64,000 nt of DNA from the NCBI GenBank assembly GCA_032358165.1, contig JAALGY010000014.1, positions 930,001 through 994,000 on the forward strand, read 5' to 3'. The notes beneath the pieces are model-generated. The model searched no databases. It saw only the letters and a program-made list of their open reading frames with translations, and was not told the origin of the DNA. The position numbers and the translations under genes were made by a program. Source of the DNA: Diplosphaera chodatii. Lineage: Eukaryota; Chlorophyta; Trebouxiophyceae; Prasiolales; Stichococcaceae. Shown piece by piece: positions 47,157 through 58,800 of the stretch (the first letter of the stretch is position 1; the number at the start of each line of letters is the position of its first letter).

Positions 47157-47580
47157 GCTCAGTTGTCTGCTGCAATGGTGCCGCCGCCGCTGCCGGCGCC
47201 ATGGACTGGGCATCTGCTGGCTGCAGCGCCTGCTCAGTTGTCTGCTGCAATGGTGCCGCCGCCGCTGCCGGCGCCATGGACTGGGCATCTGCTGGCTGCA
47301 GCGCCTGCTCGGTTGTCTGCTGCAATGTTGCCGCCGCCGCTGTCGGCGCCATGGACTGGGCATCTGCTGGCTGCAGCGCCTGCTCGGTTGTCTGCTGCGA
47401 TGTTGCCGCCGCCGCTGCCGGCGCCATGGACTGGGCATCTGCTGGCTGCAGCGCCCGTCCAGCACCCCGCCGCGTTGGTGCCGCTGTTGCTGCTGCCGGC
47501 GCCATGGACTTGGAATCTAGCGGCTGCAGGCCCTGCTCAGTAGTCCGCCGCGTTGGTGCCGCCGCCGCCGGCGCCGCCCG
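47157..47580 (-). repeat. 75-bp minisatellite that includes a stop codon
   Basis: Four near-perfect 75-base units start at about 47,161, 47,236, 47,311 and 47,386. A diverged unit follows at about 47,461-47,535, and a sixth homologous unit overlaps the last coding bases of the MPDU1-like gene. In the coding unit the sequence reads GAGGGGTNAADY-stop on the minus strand. In the others the TAC-TGA is changed, so they would read through in frame as 25-residue units (ALQPADAQSMAPAAAAAPL...). They lie after the stop, so they are probably 3' UTR. Confidence 0.85.
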
Positions 47581-50404
47581 CCAGGTCCATAAAGTCCCCC
47601 GGGGGCGGCTCCATCAGCATCGCCGAACCCCCGGCTGACCTAAAACAAGGGGGACAGAGAGCTATCTCTGTATCCCTGCATACCCCTTGGCATGGAAGCA
47701 CCATGCACACATCACGACCCGGCTGCCGTCAGCCTCCACGCCACATATACCGGGGTGTACCAGGTGCAGGGCGCTTTCGACACGCTCGGTGCTCGCCCTC
47801 GGTGCAACCGCATTCCGTTGCTGCGTCTCCACACCTGCACTGCCGAGCCTGGACCCTAATCCTGAGCGCCACCCACCCGAAGCCGCTGTCGCCCAGGGCG
47901 CCGTCGGACGCCTCCGCCATGACCGCCGCCGACGCCGCCGACGGGGCGGAGCCGTCGTTGTCCCCCTCCGCATCCCCCTCGGCCGCCTCGATCGCCGACG
48001 GCGACAGCCCCGACTGCGGGTCCTGCAGAGCAGGTTGGCAAGCGTCGCCATCAGCCAGCAGAATCATCAGGTTGTCCGACATCGCCAAGCCACTACACCC
48101 TCCAGTGGCGTCCACAAGGTTGGTACCCCCTTATGGGGTTGTACAGTTGCGAGCAGGCTGTGCAGTCAGTGGTCCGACCAGGTACTGGCTCCTGCGCAAC
48201 CTGCAGCAGCGCTTGCAGTGTCACGGGTCCGTGCTTCAAAACCACACAGCAGCAGGAGTCTGGCGGCCCACCTCATCCTCATCGGCGACCGCGTCCAGGT
48301 CCGAGGTCTCGCCCAGCCGCAGCCGCCGCCGCCGCCGCCGCACCGCCGTCATCGCCGTCTGGTACAGCAGCACCCCATTGAGGCACGCCTGCAGCAGTGG
48401 GAACCACCCGGATCGGTGCGGACCCCAGACAGCAAGGCGAAGCAGCTGCGCCGCGCCTGCCCTGTATAGCACAGGATATGGCTGCCGCTCATGGGCAAAA
48501 TGACTGCTGTGCCCACCACATCCTGCGACCCACCAAGGCGAGTCATGTAAGCATTGCAGCTGACCTGCACGGCATTGGCCAGCAGCAGCAGCGCGTCGCG
48601 CGTCAGCACCACCGTCGTGAATGCTCGCGCCAGGTTGCCTGCAGCATATGCACCCACCACATCTTGGCCAGCCCGCCTGCGGCACAGCTGATGGGTGGCA
48701 CAACACGCCACGCAGCATGGCTGCCGCTGCTTACGCCCACTGCAACACAGATTCCAGCAAGCAACGTCCATGCCACGAGGCAGTGCTGACATCAGCACCA
48801 GCACATCACTGTCCCATGCATAGGTACCAAGTAACATCATGTGTGTGCCCGGACTCCCTGAAACACACCTGCCAGGTTGAGGGCGGAGGTGGTGATGGAC
48901 AGCTCCCCCGAGTCCCCGCGCCTGATGTTGAGCACGATCTGCGGCAGCCGCCCGCCCAGCGCCACCATGGAGATGGTGGACGCCTGCAGCACTGCGGGCA
49001 CAGCGCACGAATGTACTGCAGCAGCCTCTTGGTACAGTGCACGGCAACGCGATACAGGTAGGAGTCCTGGTCAATACACGCCATGAGGGCCATGACGCGA
49101 GCTACAAGCAGCATCACAGCCGCTTGCAGTGCGTCTGAGCACGGCAACCCTCAGCTGGACGACCCACACCTGTGAGCGCCGCCACGCTGCACAGCCCAGA
49201 CGCCAACCACCAGCAGTACACGGCGAAGGCGGCGGCGCCCAGCGCCAGGCGCTTGTGCCCCGCGCGCATGTGCCGCGAGATGAGCGCCACCAGCACCAGA
49301 TCCTGCACCCAGCACGCCGCCACCTCCCCATACGTGCTGAAGGCGTACCCTGCGGGTCGCAGCACATGAGGTCAGACTCACACCATGAGTCAGCACGACC
49401 CCTGCCGTCCATGCAGCAGCTTCCAGCTGGTGCAGCAGCTTTCCAAGCAGATCGACCGTGCAACGGCCACCTTGTGCACACGCACCAAGATTGCTCGGCA
49501 GAGCACAACACTTGGCACCTCGAGCAGCACTCCACTCAGTGGATTGATGCAATGTCCACAGTGTGGCTGTGTGTCCGATGCACAGCTGAACACGCTCGCA
49601 AAAGGTCTAGCTGAGAGGAACAAAGGCAACATGACAAACACCTAGCCGCATGTTGTAGGCGCAGGTGATGCTGTATGCGATGAGCTCCGCGATGACCGAA
49701 AACAGCGAGACGCCCCGCGCGCTGTTGGCTTTGAGGATGCGCGCGATCTGCGGCGCGCTGCGGAAGCACGACCCCACCAGCACGCCATAGCCCTGCATGC
49801 ATACCAGCGCAGGTCGGCAGATGGACCAGTACTCTACCCAATCTGCCCTCCACACTCATGGCCTCCTCGCTTTGCAGCCGCACGCAGGGCTGGTTACAGA
49901 CGTATGACCCCAGTGTACCACAGGCCATCCGTCAGCCTTAAGCTGATGAAGGCAGCGGACGACATGGCCACTCACCATGAAGCGCGCTGCCAGCTGAGTC
50001 AGCGTCTCGCCGGCCAGCGGCGGCTGCAGCACCCCGGCGGCGGCGCACACCTGCATGCCGGGTCGCCTGTGCCTGACCATGCCGAGCCGCTGTCTGCTGT
50101 GCCTGCATACGGCGCTCTGCAGCTGCAGAAGGTGGAGCGGCGGCTGAGCCGGAGTGCTGCAAGGCCTGCCGCTGCCTGCTGCCGCTGCTGGCGCTGATGC
50201 CGCCGGTGCCGCCACATGTCGAGGTCTGCATGATGCGCTCTGCATGTGAGGGTGCTGACCCCGCCTGACGCTGATGGGTCTAGGGCTGACAAGCTGCTGG
50301 CAGGGCTGTGGTAACGGCTGCAGCTGGCGCAGCGGGAGGTTCCGCCTGTATGCTGCCCCGCCCGCGCCCGAGCCCGGAGGCAAACGCACGTAAACGGGCT
50401 GCAT
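47537..50404 (-). CDS. MPDU1: MPDU1-like PQ-loop membrane protein with long N-terminal leader
   Basis: Eight exons join in phase to 440 residues: 49976-50404, 49642-49792, 49170-49349, 48869-48991, 48565-48638, 48272-48388, 47877-48022 and 47537-47639. MPDU1 proteins are PQ-loop/SWEET-fold membrane proteins needed for use of dolichol-phosphate sugars in glycosylation. Both PQ motifs are present: GSCFRSAPQIARILKANSA (P157-Q158) and GGRLPQIVLN (P270-Q271). The family segment GVSLFSVIAELIAYSITCAY, GYAFSTYGE and ARAFTTVVLTRDALLL also match. Two additions are unusual: a first exon of 143 residues rich in Arg, Gln, Pro and Ala that could be a plastid transit peptide, and a C-terminal tail with RRRRRRLRLGE followed by an acidic/alanine stretch. 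Location in ER or plastid is open. The last codons lie in a minisatellite. Confidence 0.88.
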
Positions 50405-51239
50405 GCTGATCCCTGTGGGGTCTGATCAGCTGCACGCACCGCGCTACAGATATAGGCAAGTGTATGGTTTCAAAGTGATCTGTGGCAGAGCTGCCACTGT
50501 GCGGTCCAAATCTTGCCAGGCTGACTGTCTTCAATGTCAAGGAGACAGACCATTTGCATGCTACTGCTGTTTGAGTGCACTGTTGTGCAATGGCAATCAG
50601 TGCAGACCAGAGGACGGCAGCCACAGTCAGCACCAATATCGAGCAGCGTTGTTATCCGCGAAGGAGAGGGGCCGTCGATACTCGCAACATCACAGCGAGT
50701 CGCTCAGAACTGTCAGCCACTCGCTTCGGCTGTTTGCGGCCATGGAATACACCAAATATGGATGGCCAAAAGGCTCTTCAGTGCCATGCCAGGTCATTCT
50801 GCAAAACCCAAGTGCATGACTCACAGGAGCATGCATAGATCATAGCACCATCATGCATCGTCCTGTTTCCAGCTCGTGGCGCACTTGCGTACGCTTGCTG
50901 CAGCAGGCCAGTGCTCTAGCAGAACTGCATCTGCTGAATGATCGCCATCAGCCGGCAGTCATCAATTGCTTTCGGGCTCTTAGCATCCGTGAACGCTAGC
51001 ACGTCTTACAGGTGCACATGAGAACACAGCTCTCGGCCCGTGACTGCATCGACACAGTGGTGAACCCCTGACAGGTGCGCCTTTCAAGCAGCAAGCCACA
51101 GACAAGCACATGCACTACCGCACAGATGTCTGCTGGCTACCCTTGTGCCTGCCAAGCGACTCACATGTTGAACATGCTACAGGTTGCCGAAGTACAGCAC
51201 ACATTGGCCTGGACTGCACCAACCTGCGGCGGCGCTCAG
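50405..51239. promoter_or_regulatory. Divergent intergenic region, MPDU1-like / PAN-domain gene
   Basis: About 835 bases between two genes transcribed away from each other. No supported exon. It should hold both promoters; no clear box was identified. Confidence 0.4.
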
Positions 51240-52797
51240 ATGCGGCCTCGGATCGAGGCAGCGCAGAAGCAGCGGACTCGGCGGCGGTCCCGCTGCATCT
51301 GCGCCTGGGCCACGCTGCTGGCGGGCCTCGTGACGGCTGCAGTGCTGCTGCGGGACGGATCCAGCCCCCTCGTCAGCGTCTCGCGCGCTGTGCACCTGCA
51401 GGCAAGCCAAGCTCCAGGTTGAAGGCTTTACATGCTGAGGCTCTGCATGCTGAGGTCCCTCACCTGTGTGACTCAGCGCTGCGTATGGCAACCATTGCGC
51501 GGGTGTGCTCAACATTCCAAGCTCTCCCGGAGCCAGCAAAGCTGAGGTGGTTGTGCATGAACGGTATCGAAGTATCAAGGCATCTGGCTCAGCATCGCAG
51601 GGCAGCAGCGGCGGCGGCAGCAGCGGGGGCGCCTCTGGAGGCGACAGCAGCGCCGCAGCAGCCGGCAGCGCAGTCGCGGCGGCGGTGTCAAACGCAGTGG
51701 CGGGCGCCGTCCAGCAGTCGTCTGGCGCAGCTGCCGCCGCCACTGATGCCGCGCAGCAGAAGAAGAACCAGCTGTACTACGACAAGGACAGCCGGCTGCT
51801 TGGGGAGGTGCCAGCCCCGCATCCGGTGTCATGTACTGGTGGACATCCCATGTATGTTCGCAAATGTACAATATCGCAAACGTACAACATGCTGCTGTGC
51901 ACACCCGAGTCAGTCCGTCGCATGCAGATGCATGCAACCATAACAATGATGTAACGCATGTTCAGTTGTGCATGGTGTAGATCTTGGATGAGCCCATCCC
52001 AGGCGACTGCCACCCAGAGCAGCACGCAGACTACGCCGGCATAGGCCTGACGTGGGGCCTGGACCACAAAACAGCGTCAGCAGCGCAGTACGTGACTGAA
52101 TGCCCGTCATGTATGCCCAGCGTCTATGACTATGTCATGCATTGCCAAGTAACCGCCGCTGCCCTGCACGTCCCTCTTGCAGGATGCTCCACCCTGCATG
52201 CTCCCACTGGTTGCTGCCTTCCTTGTCGAAAGTGCTTTTGACATTTCCTCTCAGCTGACCATCACAGGTGCTGCGCAGCCTGCAAGGCGAAGTCAGGCGA
52301 GGGCTGCAGGGTGTGGGTGTGGTGCGGCGACCCCAGCGGCCTGTGCTGGACGCCCGACGTCTGGTGCGGCTCTTGACCCCGACTGCACACCGTGCATGCA
52401 GTTGTCAGGGTCGCACACCTCTCACACTGCCATGTGTGACGTGTCGCCCTGGCTCGACAGCAGCATGTCAACTCGGCAGGATTGCTCCTACAACCACCAT
52501 TGGGCAGCTGGCAGTACGAATGTCAAGCTGGTTTTGTTCAACCTCGCTCATCAGCTGAAAGCTTGAGGAATGTCACTGAGCTCAGTAGGTAGCATATATC
52601 ATCGGCTCTGCAGGAACCACACCACAGGCGCATGCTGGCTCAAGAAGCAGGAGGAGTGGGATGGCAACACCGATTTGGCGGCCACAAACTTGAAGGTCAA
52701 TGTGCGGGGGGACTTTAGCGCAGCGTTTCGGAATGAGCACAAGGGGGCGCCAGAGAAAGTGCCATGGATCGCAGGCCTTGTGAGTCGGCAAGTATAG
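51240..52797 (+). CDS. Type II membrane protein with PAN/apple-like cysteine module
   Basis: Exons: 51240-51401 or -51417, then about 51542 or 51601 to 51807, 51981-52087, 52268-52363 and 52614-52797. The N-terminus is basic (KQRTRRRSR) followed by one hydrophobic segment (CICAWATLLAGLVTAAVLL), a signal-anchor with a lumenal C-terminus. A Gly/Ser/Ala-rich linker follows. The folded part begins LDEPIPGDCHPEQHADYAGI and continues CCAACKAKSGEGCRVWVWC, GDPSGLCWTPDVW and NHTTGACWLKKQ. This Cys spacing with the ending CWLKKQ is typical of PAN/apple-like modules in algal surface or Golgi proteins, which bind proteins or sugars. The first intron is ambiguous: a GC donor at 51402 or a GT donor at 51418 both fit. 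A strong GTGAGT just before the stop (GLVSRQV-stop) leaves room for a further exon. Confidence 0.6.
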
Positions 52798-52870
52798 CTG
52801 AAGTCGCAGGGACAAAGGCAGCTGCTGGCTGTGTACCACAGTCAGAGTCTTGTTGAGAGCGCTGCAAAGG

Positions 52871-52875
52871 TGTAA
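52871..52875 (+). terminator. Candidate poly(A) signal TGTAA
   Basis: TGTAA lies 74 bases after the proposed stop of the PAN-domain gene. TGTAA is the normal green-algal polyadenylation signal. Its spacing supports the stop at 52797. Confidence 0.45.
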
Positions 52876-53072
52876 TAATGCACCACGGCCGGCCATGTTT
52901 GGCACCTCAATGGCTAGCACCATTCTGGTCATATCCAATGCACATACACCTATTCACGAACCGAACCACAGAGTCCGCTGTAACGACACTATTCCTAAGT
53001 GGTGCCAGATGCCCTTTGGCCCCATGTTCCGCTCTCGGCACCACAGGCTACATGCTGTGTGACCACTGTTTC

Positions 53073-54629
53073 TCAGTTGCCGCCCGCCTCGAAGGTGAAC
53101 TCCAGCAGTGCAAAGCGGCGGATGCGTACCAGGGGGTGGCCATCCAGCAGTGCATCTGCATCTGCAGCTGCCGCTGCCTGCGCTGCCGCCAATTTGGCAG
53201 CAGCGCCGTCGCCACAACCTTTGCCATTGCTGCCGCTGCTGTTGTGTGTCTTCTGCTGTGCGCAGGGCTGCTGATTGGGCTCGACGCTGCTGCTTTCCTG
53301 CTTCTCGGCAATCGCATGTTCAACAGCTGTCGCCTCAGCATCGTAGGTGTCGACCACCCTCATCTCAGCAGGCTGTCCATACCATTCACCTGCAGTTGCA
53401 TGAGCACACCCACTATCCACTTATTGTTTGACTCAATTGGAACAGACGTTGCCCTTGCCAAGAGGGGCTGCAGCATGCAAACTGCAACCGCAAACCGCCA
53501 TCGCACACAGATATGAAGCGAAACAGGGATCTGTGCCCCTGGCCGTTGTAGTGAATGCTCACCGTCGAAGAAGGGCCGTTGGCAAAGCGCAGGGTCTGCC
53601 ATGTCGTCCACCAGCACCCTGCGAAATGGCTGCACACAGCTGTCAACTCTGCTGCATACCGCTGTGAAACCTGCAGTTAGCGACATACCAAGCCATCATC
53701 ACAGCCCAGGCACCATCTCCTTAGGCCTCAGGCTGATGACATGCCTGCGGTAGGCCTTGGCACGGGGCGCCACTGGTGGCGGCGCAGCTGCGTCGAGCGC
53801 AGCTGCAGCAGGCGTGCGCTTAGTGCCGTTGGCTACGCCGTTGGCGTGCTTAAGGATGCCCTTCCGACTGCCGCCGCCTCTGCCGGCAGCGCCGGCGCCG
53901 CCGCCGCAACCGGTTCCATCGCACAGACCATGCCCGCCGTCGTTGGCTGCAACATTGCCGGCAGCAGGGTACACCGCCAGGGCCCGCCAGAAGTCCTTCG
54001 ACATGTCCAAGTCGGTGCCCAGCTGGTGCAGCGAAGCCTGGAAAGCAGCATGGCTGCTTTCAGCAGTGGGGTAGAAGCATGGTACCATGCGAGCACCGTC
54101 CATGTGCTGCATACAGTCCTGGGTGCCAGCTCGCTCGCGGGCGCGCTGTGCTATTCAACAGTAGCTACCAGCTCGTCAGACGTCAGGTGCAGCGGCAGCG
54201 CGCGGTTGCGCATGAACTCCAGCAGGTTGTCGAACCCCTGGCAGCTGCAGTCCAGCGCATATGCGCCATCCCTCACCTGCAGACGCTGGGCCCTGCCGTC
54301 AGCACTTCCACATCCAGTCGGCAGGTGAGCACTCCCACAGTCGGTACTGATGTATTGATACAGTGGACCTGCCAGCCATTGACATATATGGGCGGATGTG
54401 TACCGAGCAAGGCGGCAAATCTGATGAGCTGGTGAGCCAATCACCAAAAAGGTGCCACCTTGAGCTCGGTGCCGTGGCGGGCAGCAGCAGCGAAGAAGCC
54501 GGAGTGCCGGGTCAGACGGTCAAGGTGCGTCTTGTAGTGCTTCACGCCGCCCTTGCCGTCCGGCAGGCACAGGTTCACCATGGCATCCTTGGCGGTGGGT
54601 AACGCCACAGTCAGGTCAGGTGGGATCAT
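53073..54629 (-). CDS. BTB/POZ-like domain protein
   Basis: Five exons join in phase to 262 residues: 54445-54629, 54169-54292, 53714-54037, 53563-53629 and 53073-53161. The first part (AMVNLCLPDGKGGVKHYKTH, then LTRHSGFFAAAARHG) matches the opening of a BTB fold, where a partner-binding strand is followed by a helix around H...S..F. The second (FDNLLEFMRNRALPLHLTSD, then LHQLGTDLDM) matches the later BTB helices. A Gly/Ala-rich disordered middle follows (GCGGGAGAAGRGGGSRKG), then VRIRRFALLEFTFEAGGN-stop. BTB proteins often act as Cullin-3 adaptors, but no MATH, BACK or Kelch partner is visible. ATG 54629 is favoured because it is kept in the duplicate at the right edge. The last two exons are less certain than the first three. 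Confidence 0.55.
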
Positions 54630-55848
54630 ACTGCCACCAGTGCCAGTCCCCAGCCCCTGCACGGCCCTGATGATTTGGATCACAAAGGAAAGGGGTGTCC
54701 ACGCCAGTCACGATCTTAACGACGGTGCATTTGTGATGTATGTATATGCGGCTATGTGGTGTGGGCTTGGTGGCTGACTGGCTGGCTGGCTGCCGACGCG
54801 GCGCTCCTATTGCCGCCGGTCGATACAACGGCGGCCGAGGTCAAGTTTGCAAAGGCTGTAGTTAAAGTGCATGCATCGCCACCATGATGTGAGTCACGTC
54901 AGCTCGCGTCTGCGTTCGTCTTCCTTGGAGGTTGCTGCCGCTTGATCGACTGCAACCTGCATGCTCACATCGCGCGCGCGCAAAGATACAAAGTGCCATG
55001 CATGCCACTGCATCGTATGACAACTTATGGCAAACGGTTGTGGCAGCCAACAGTGTGCAGACATCAACGAGTGGGTGTGTTGGAACTATGTCAGATGCTG
55101 TGTAAGGTGATTGGAAATAGAATGTTGAGCATAGGGAACTAAGAGACGTATGCATGCAATGCACTTTGTGCATGTCTTGTTAGTGGGTGTGTTGTGCATG
55201 GGCGTAATATCTGTGCATGGATTGCAGATTCAAACCAGTCAAACCATCATGCTGTTTTATTTTCAATTACAGGTTGTTGCGGGTACAATCTGCACCTATC
55301 AATCAATCCCCTTATACACTCAAGATCATGAAGACAAACTACTATATATAGCAAAACCATTGCACGGACCAACACCTGTCACAGCAATCAAATGATGCAA
55401 GTGGTGAATCTACAATCCAAGGCTACTCAACCTCATGTAAGCATGCTGGCTTGTGTGTATGACACAACCCACACACGTACACTCGTGTGGCTGGTTCGCC
55501 AAACACATATATACTCACTGCGAAGATCATCAACACACTCGCTGGGGTTCCAAAATTCGTGTCGAAACTGTAGTAGGAAGGTGGTAGAAAGGTGGCTTCA
55601 TTGCCAGTTCTTGGTCCTACAGACGCAGCAACTCGGCTGCAGGATGCGCCAGCCTGGCAGCACCCTGCCAGCGTCACACTCAGCTGCGGTTGGTCAGCAG
55701 CCCAGCCGCCGTCCACACCGTTCAAAGATGGTGCAGTCTACTGGCCGCGGGCAGAGCACTGAATACTTGTTCGAGACATTGGTCTCATATCTTGAGAGTT
55801 TGTCGCTACTGGCCAAAGCATCGTCAGCCGCTGCAGATGATCTGCTAT
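54630..55848. other. Intergenic region with an AT-richer patch
   Basis: Between the BTB-like gene start and the multicopper oxidase stop. No coding exon was seen. The part about 55,000-55,560 is visibly richer in A and T than its surroundings. On the minus strand TGTAA at 55,271-55,267 could be a distant poly(A) signal for the oxidase. Confidence 0.5.
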
Positions 55849-58800
55849 CTACCAGTTCTCGTTGCTGCGCACGAGCTGCAGCATGCGGCGGCCGGCAGAC
55901 GTGCTGCTCGGAGCGTCATCGGCGGCATTGAACCTGCCGGCGCCGCAGGACGTCAGCCACATGTTGTGGTCGGGCGTGGCAAGGTACGAGCCAGCCTTGG
56001 GGTAGAACACCTCGTAGTAGCGCCTGCTCAGCAGCTCCTGCAGCACAGCATATCACGCACATGAGCGCTCTGCAGGTGGCACAGATCGTCGACAAGAAGA
56101 GTTAGCCCCTGCCAGACTACAGCATCTAGCATGTGAAACAATTTGCTGACACTACCCCGTAAAGGCTTCTCACCCTAGCATATTTGGTGTCGAACGCGGG
56201 CGCGCTGACGGTGTCTGCGCTGTACGTGGTGTTGCGGTCATCGCCATACGCGTCAGTGAACGTCAGCGGCGACTGCTGCAGGCTGGTGTAGTTGAAGGAG
56301 GGCGTCTTGCTGAAGGTCAGGCCACCCAGGGCGTCCCGGATCTGCAAGAGGATGCAGCATCCACAATCAGATATGGACTTCACATGATGCACCAGTGCTC
56401 ACAGCAGCACTCTTGAGACCCTATCAAAGAGCTCCCCATTGCTGGCAACAGGCACCGATAGAAGCAGCAAGCACCCAGAAACTTCAAAACATCAGTGAGG
56501 AAGGAAGCAGGAAGTGAGCGCACCATGAAGGCGCGGAACATGTCGTTGTCCTCGTGCACGTTGTTGTGGCAGTGCACCATGTACTCGCCCAGCTCCGGGC
56601 CGTAGCGCGCCGCCAGCGTGATGCGGCCCACGTTGGCGCCAATGTGCATCACCTGCATGCATGAGAATCCATACAGTCCAAAACATGAACACCAGGAAAT
56701 GTTAGTCAGTTGAAACCAGGAAGTAGAAACCAGCATCACGCCAGACAGGCCAGACAGGGTGAAGATTGACGCCACCACATGTGTGGCTGCTGTAAGCTGA
56801 TTTGCCTCGGGGGGCTGTGGGGACCCAGGTGCATGGCAGCAAACAGCAGCAGCTGCAGTCGCTGGGTGTGGCCACTCACATCCTTGGGGGCATAGCGCAG
56901 CTCTGAAGGGCACTGCTTCCAGCCGCCGCTGGTGCTGGCTACCGCCTTGCCGTCCCAGTCAGCGCCCTGCCACGCCACGCAGAAGAAGTCCTGCGAGCAA
57001 CGACATGAAAAACTCAGTGCTGAGCACCACCCTTGCATGATCCCCTGGCCAGTGCTTTGTGAACTGCAGCACACTCAGCCACAGTTGCCCAAGCGAAGTG
57101 CAGCTAGGATGTGCCACGCAATGGCCACGCAATGAAGGTTCGTGAGCTCTGCAGATATGTGTACAACCAAGCGCCAAGCAACGGCTCAGCGACTCACCAC
57201 CAGGTGGACGTGCACGGGGTGCACCCAGCCGCCGCCCGACTCCAGGGTCCACAGCTCCACCGTGTTCTGGCCGATGTCGTTGAACTCGATGTGCTTGCCC
57301 TTGCCTGTATGACGGTAAAGCACAGGCTCAAGGGGACAGACCTCAGCTACGCTACATGTTTGGCTACTCAGGGCACCAAAGTCAGAGCCAATGGCGCATC
57401 CGTCAGTGCATGGCAGCAACAACAGCTGATATTGGAAATCCAATATTGGAAATCCACGGCAAAGCCAAAGAATACGCACCCAGGTTGTCCTCGTGGTCCC
57501 AGCCGCGGTCGTTGAACTGCGCAGCAGGAAACATGACCACAAATCAGGCCTCGATTGCACATGACCCGACGAAGGACTACAACTGCATTATGAACCTGAG
57601 ACACAGCACTCAGGGCAAGGTCAACAGGACTCACCAGCCACATCCCTGAGCTCTTGCCGAACTTGAGCGAGCGGTCGGACTCGCCGTTCAGCGCGCGCTG
57701 CGTCAATTGCTGCACAATGCATGATCACATAAGTGTCAGCAACCTTTGCAGCATGCTGCGAGTCAGGGCATAAAGGGTGCCAGGATGGTACTGCAAGAGA
57801 GTGGGCTGCACTGCAGCAGCATGTGCTGCCATGTCACAAGCATGGCAGAGTGCTGCAACCAAGCGTTAGCCCCCACGGCAGCTGGAATGTCAGCCCGGGA
57901 GCTCACGTCGAAGTAGGCCGGCGGCAGCTGCGCGTCCTGCTGGTCGGTGCCGGCGGTGCGCGGCGCGGCCAGGTTGGGCACAGGGCTGCCTGGGGCGGGC
58001 GCGCCCACGTTGATCTTCATGACCAGGTGGCTGTAGCAGAAGAAGGGCGTCTCGGAGGTGGTGCGGTCCGGCTGGTGCTCGTCGGTCAGGTACACCGCCT
58101 GCACAGCGCAGGGACGTCACATTCAGGCATGCATCTGCACGCGGCGCGGCAGCAAGGTGGCACTGCTGGGCATGCGCGCGAGTGGTGACCCACGCGCCGG
58201 CACGTACAGACGCTGCACATCATGCTTGCAGCATCGCTGGTGGTGGCAAGCACAAAACCGCAACAGCAGATGCAGTTCCTCTGCGGCAGTGCTGCCAGGG
58301 TGTAGGCAGGGGCGCACCCTCTGTGTGTAAGCACTGAAGTCGCACACGACGTCCCAGCGGTAGGCAACATCAGTCATCAGGCCGGTGGACGGCCACGGGT
58401 GGTCGTTGGCGTAGGGCAGGCTGCCGCCGTCCGAGCCAATGATGTTGCAGATCTTGCTGCTGATCTCGTTGCCGGCGTCGTCACGCAGCTGCAGCAGAGC
58501 ACAGCACAGCACTTGCTGCCACTGAGTGAGTGTTATGCATCCGCCTGGGGCACCACAAATAGCGCTCAGGAAACTGCTATGCAGACAGCAACTATGCACA
58601 TCCACTGACGGTGCAAGAAGGAGCACCATGAGAATGCGGGGGCGCGAGATGTCGGCGTTCAGGATGCGGAAGCGCTGCCACGAGGCAGTCACGTCCAGCA
58701 CCGGCCACGGCTGGCCGTTGACAAGGTTGAGGTCGCCCCACAGCTGGTCGTGGTGCACACCTGCAACGCAGACAGTGGAGCCGTCGTTATGCGGGCCATG

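Noticed and set aside
47157..47535. CRISPR-like repeat array
   Set aside because: Units are contiguous with no unique spacers, the repeats diverge gradually, and the genome is eukaryotic.
46992..47543. Plus-strand open frame with 25-residue repeats over the minisatellite
   Set aside because: The frame exists only because a 75-base unit is a multiple of three without stops. The repeat is explained by the 3' end of the minus-strand MPDU1-like gene.
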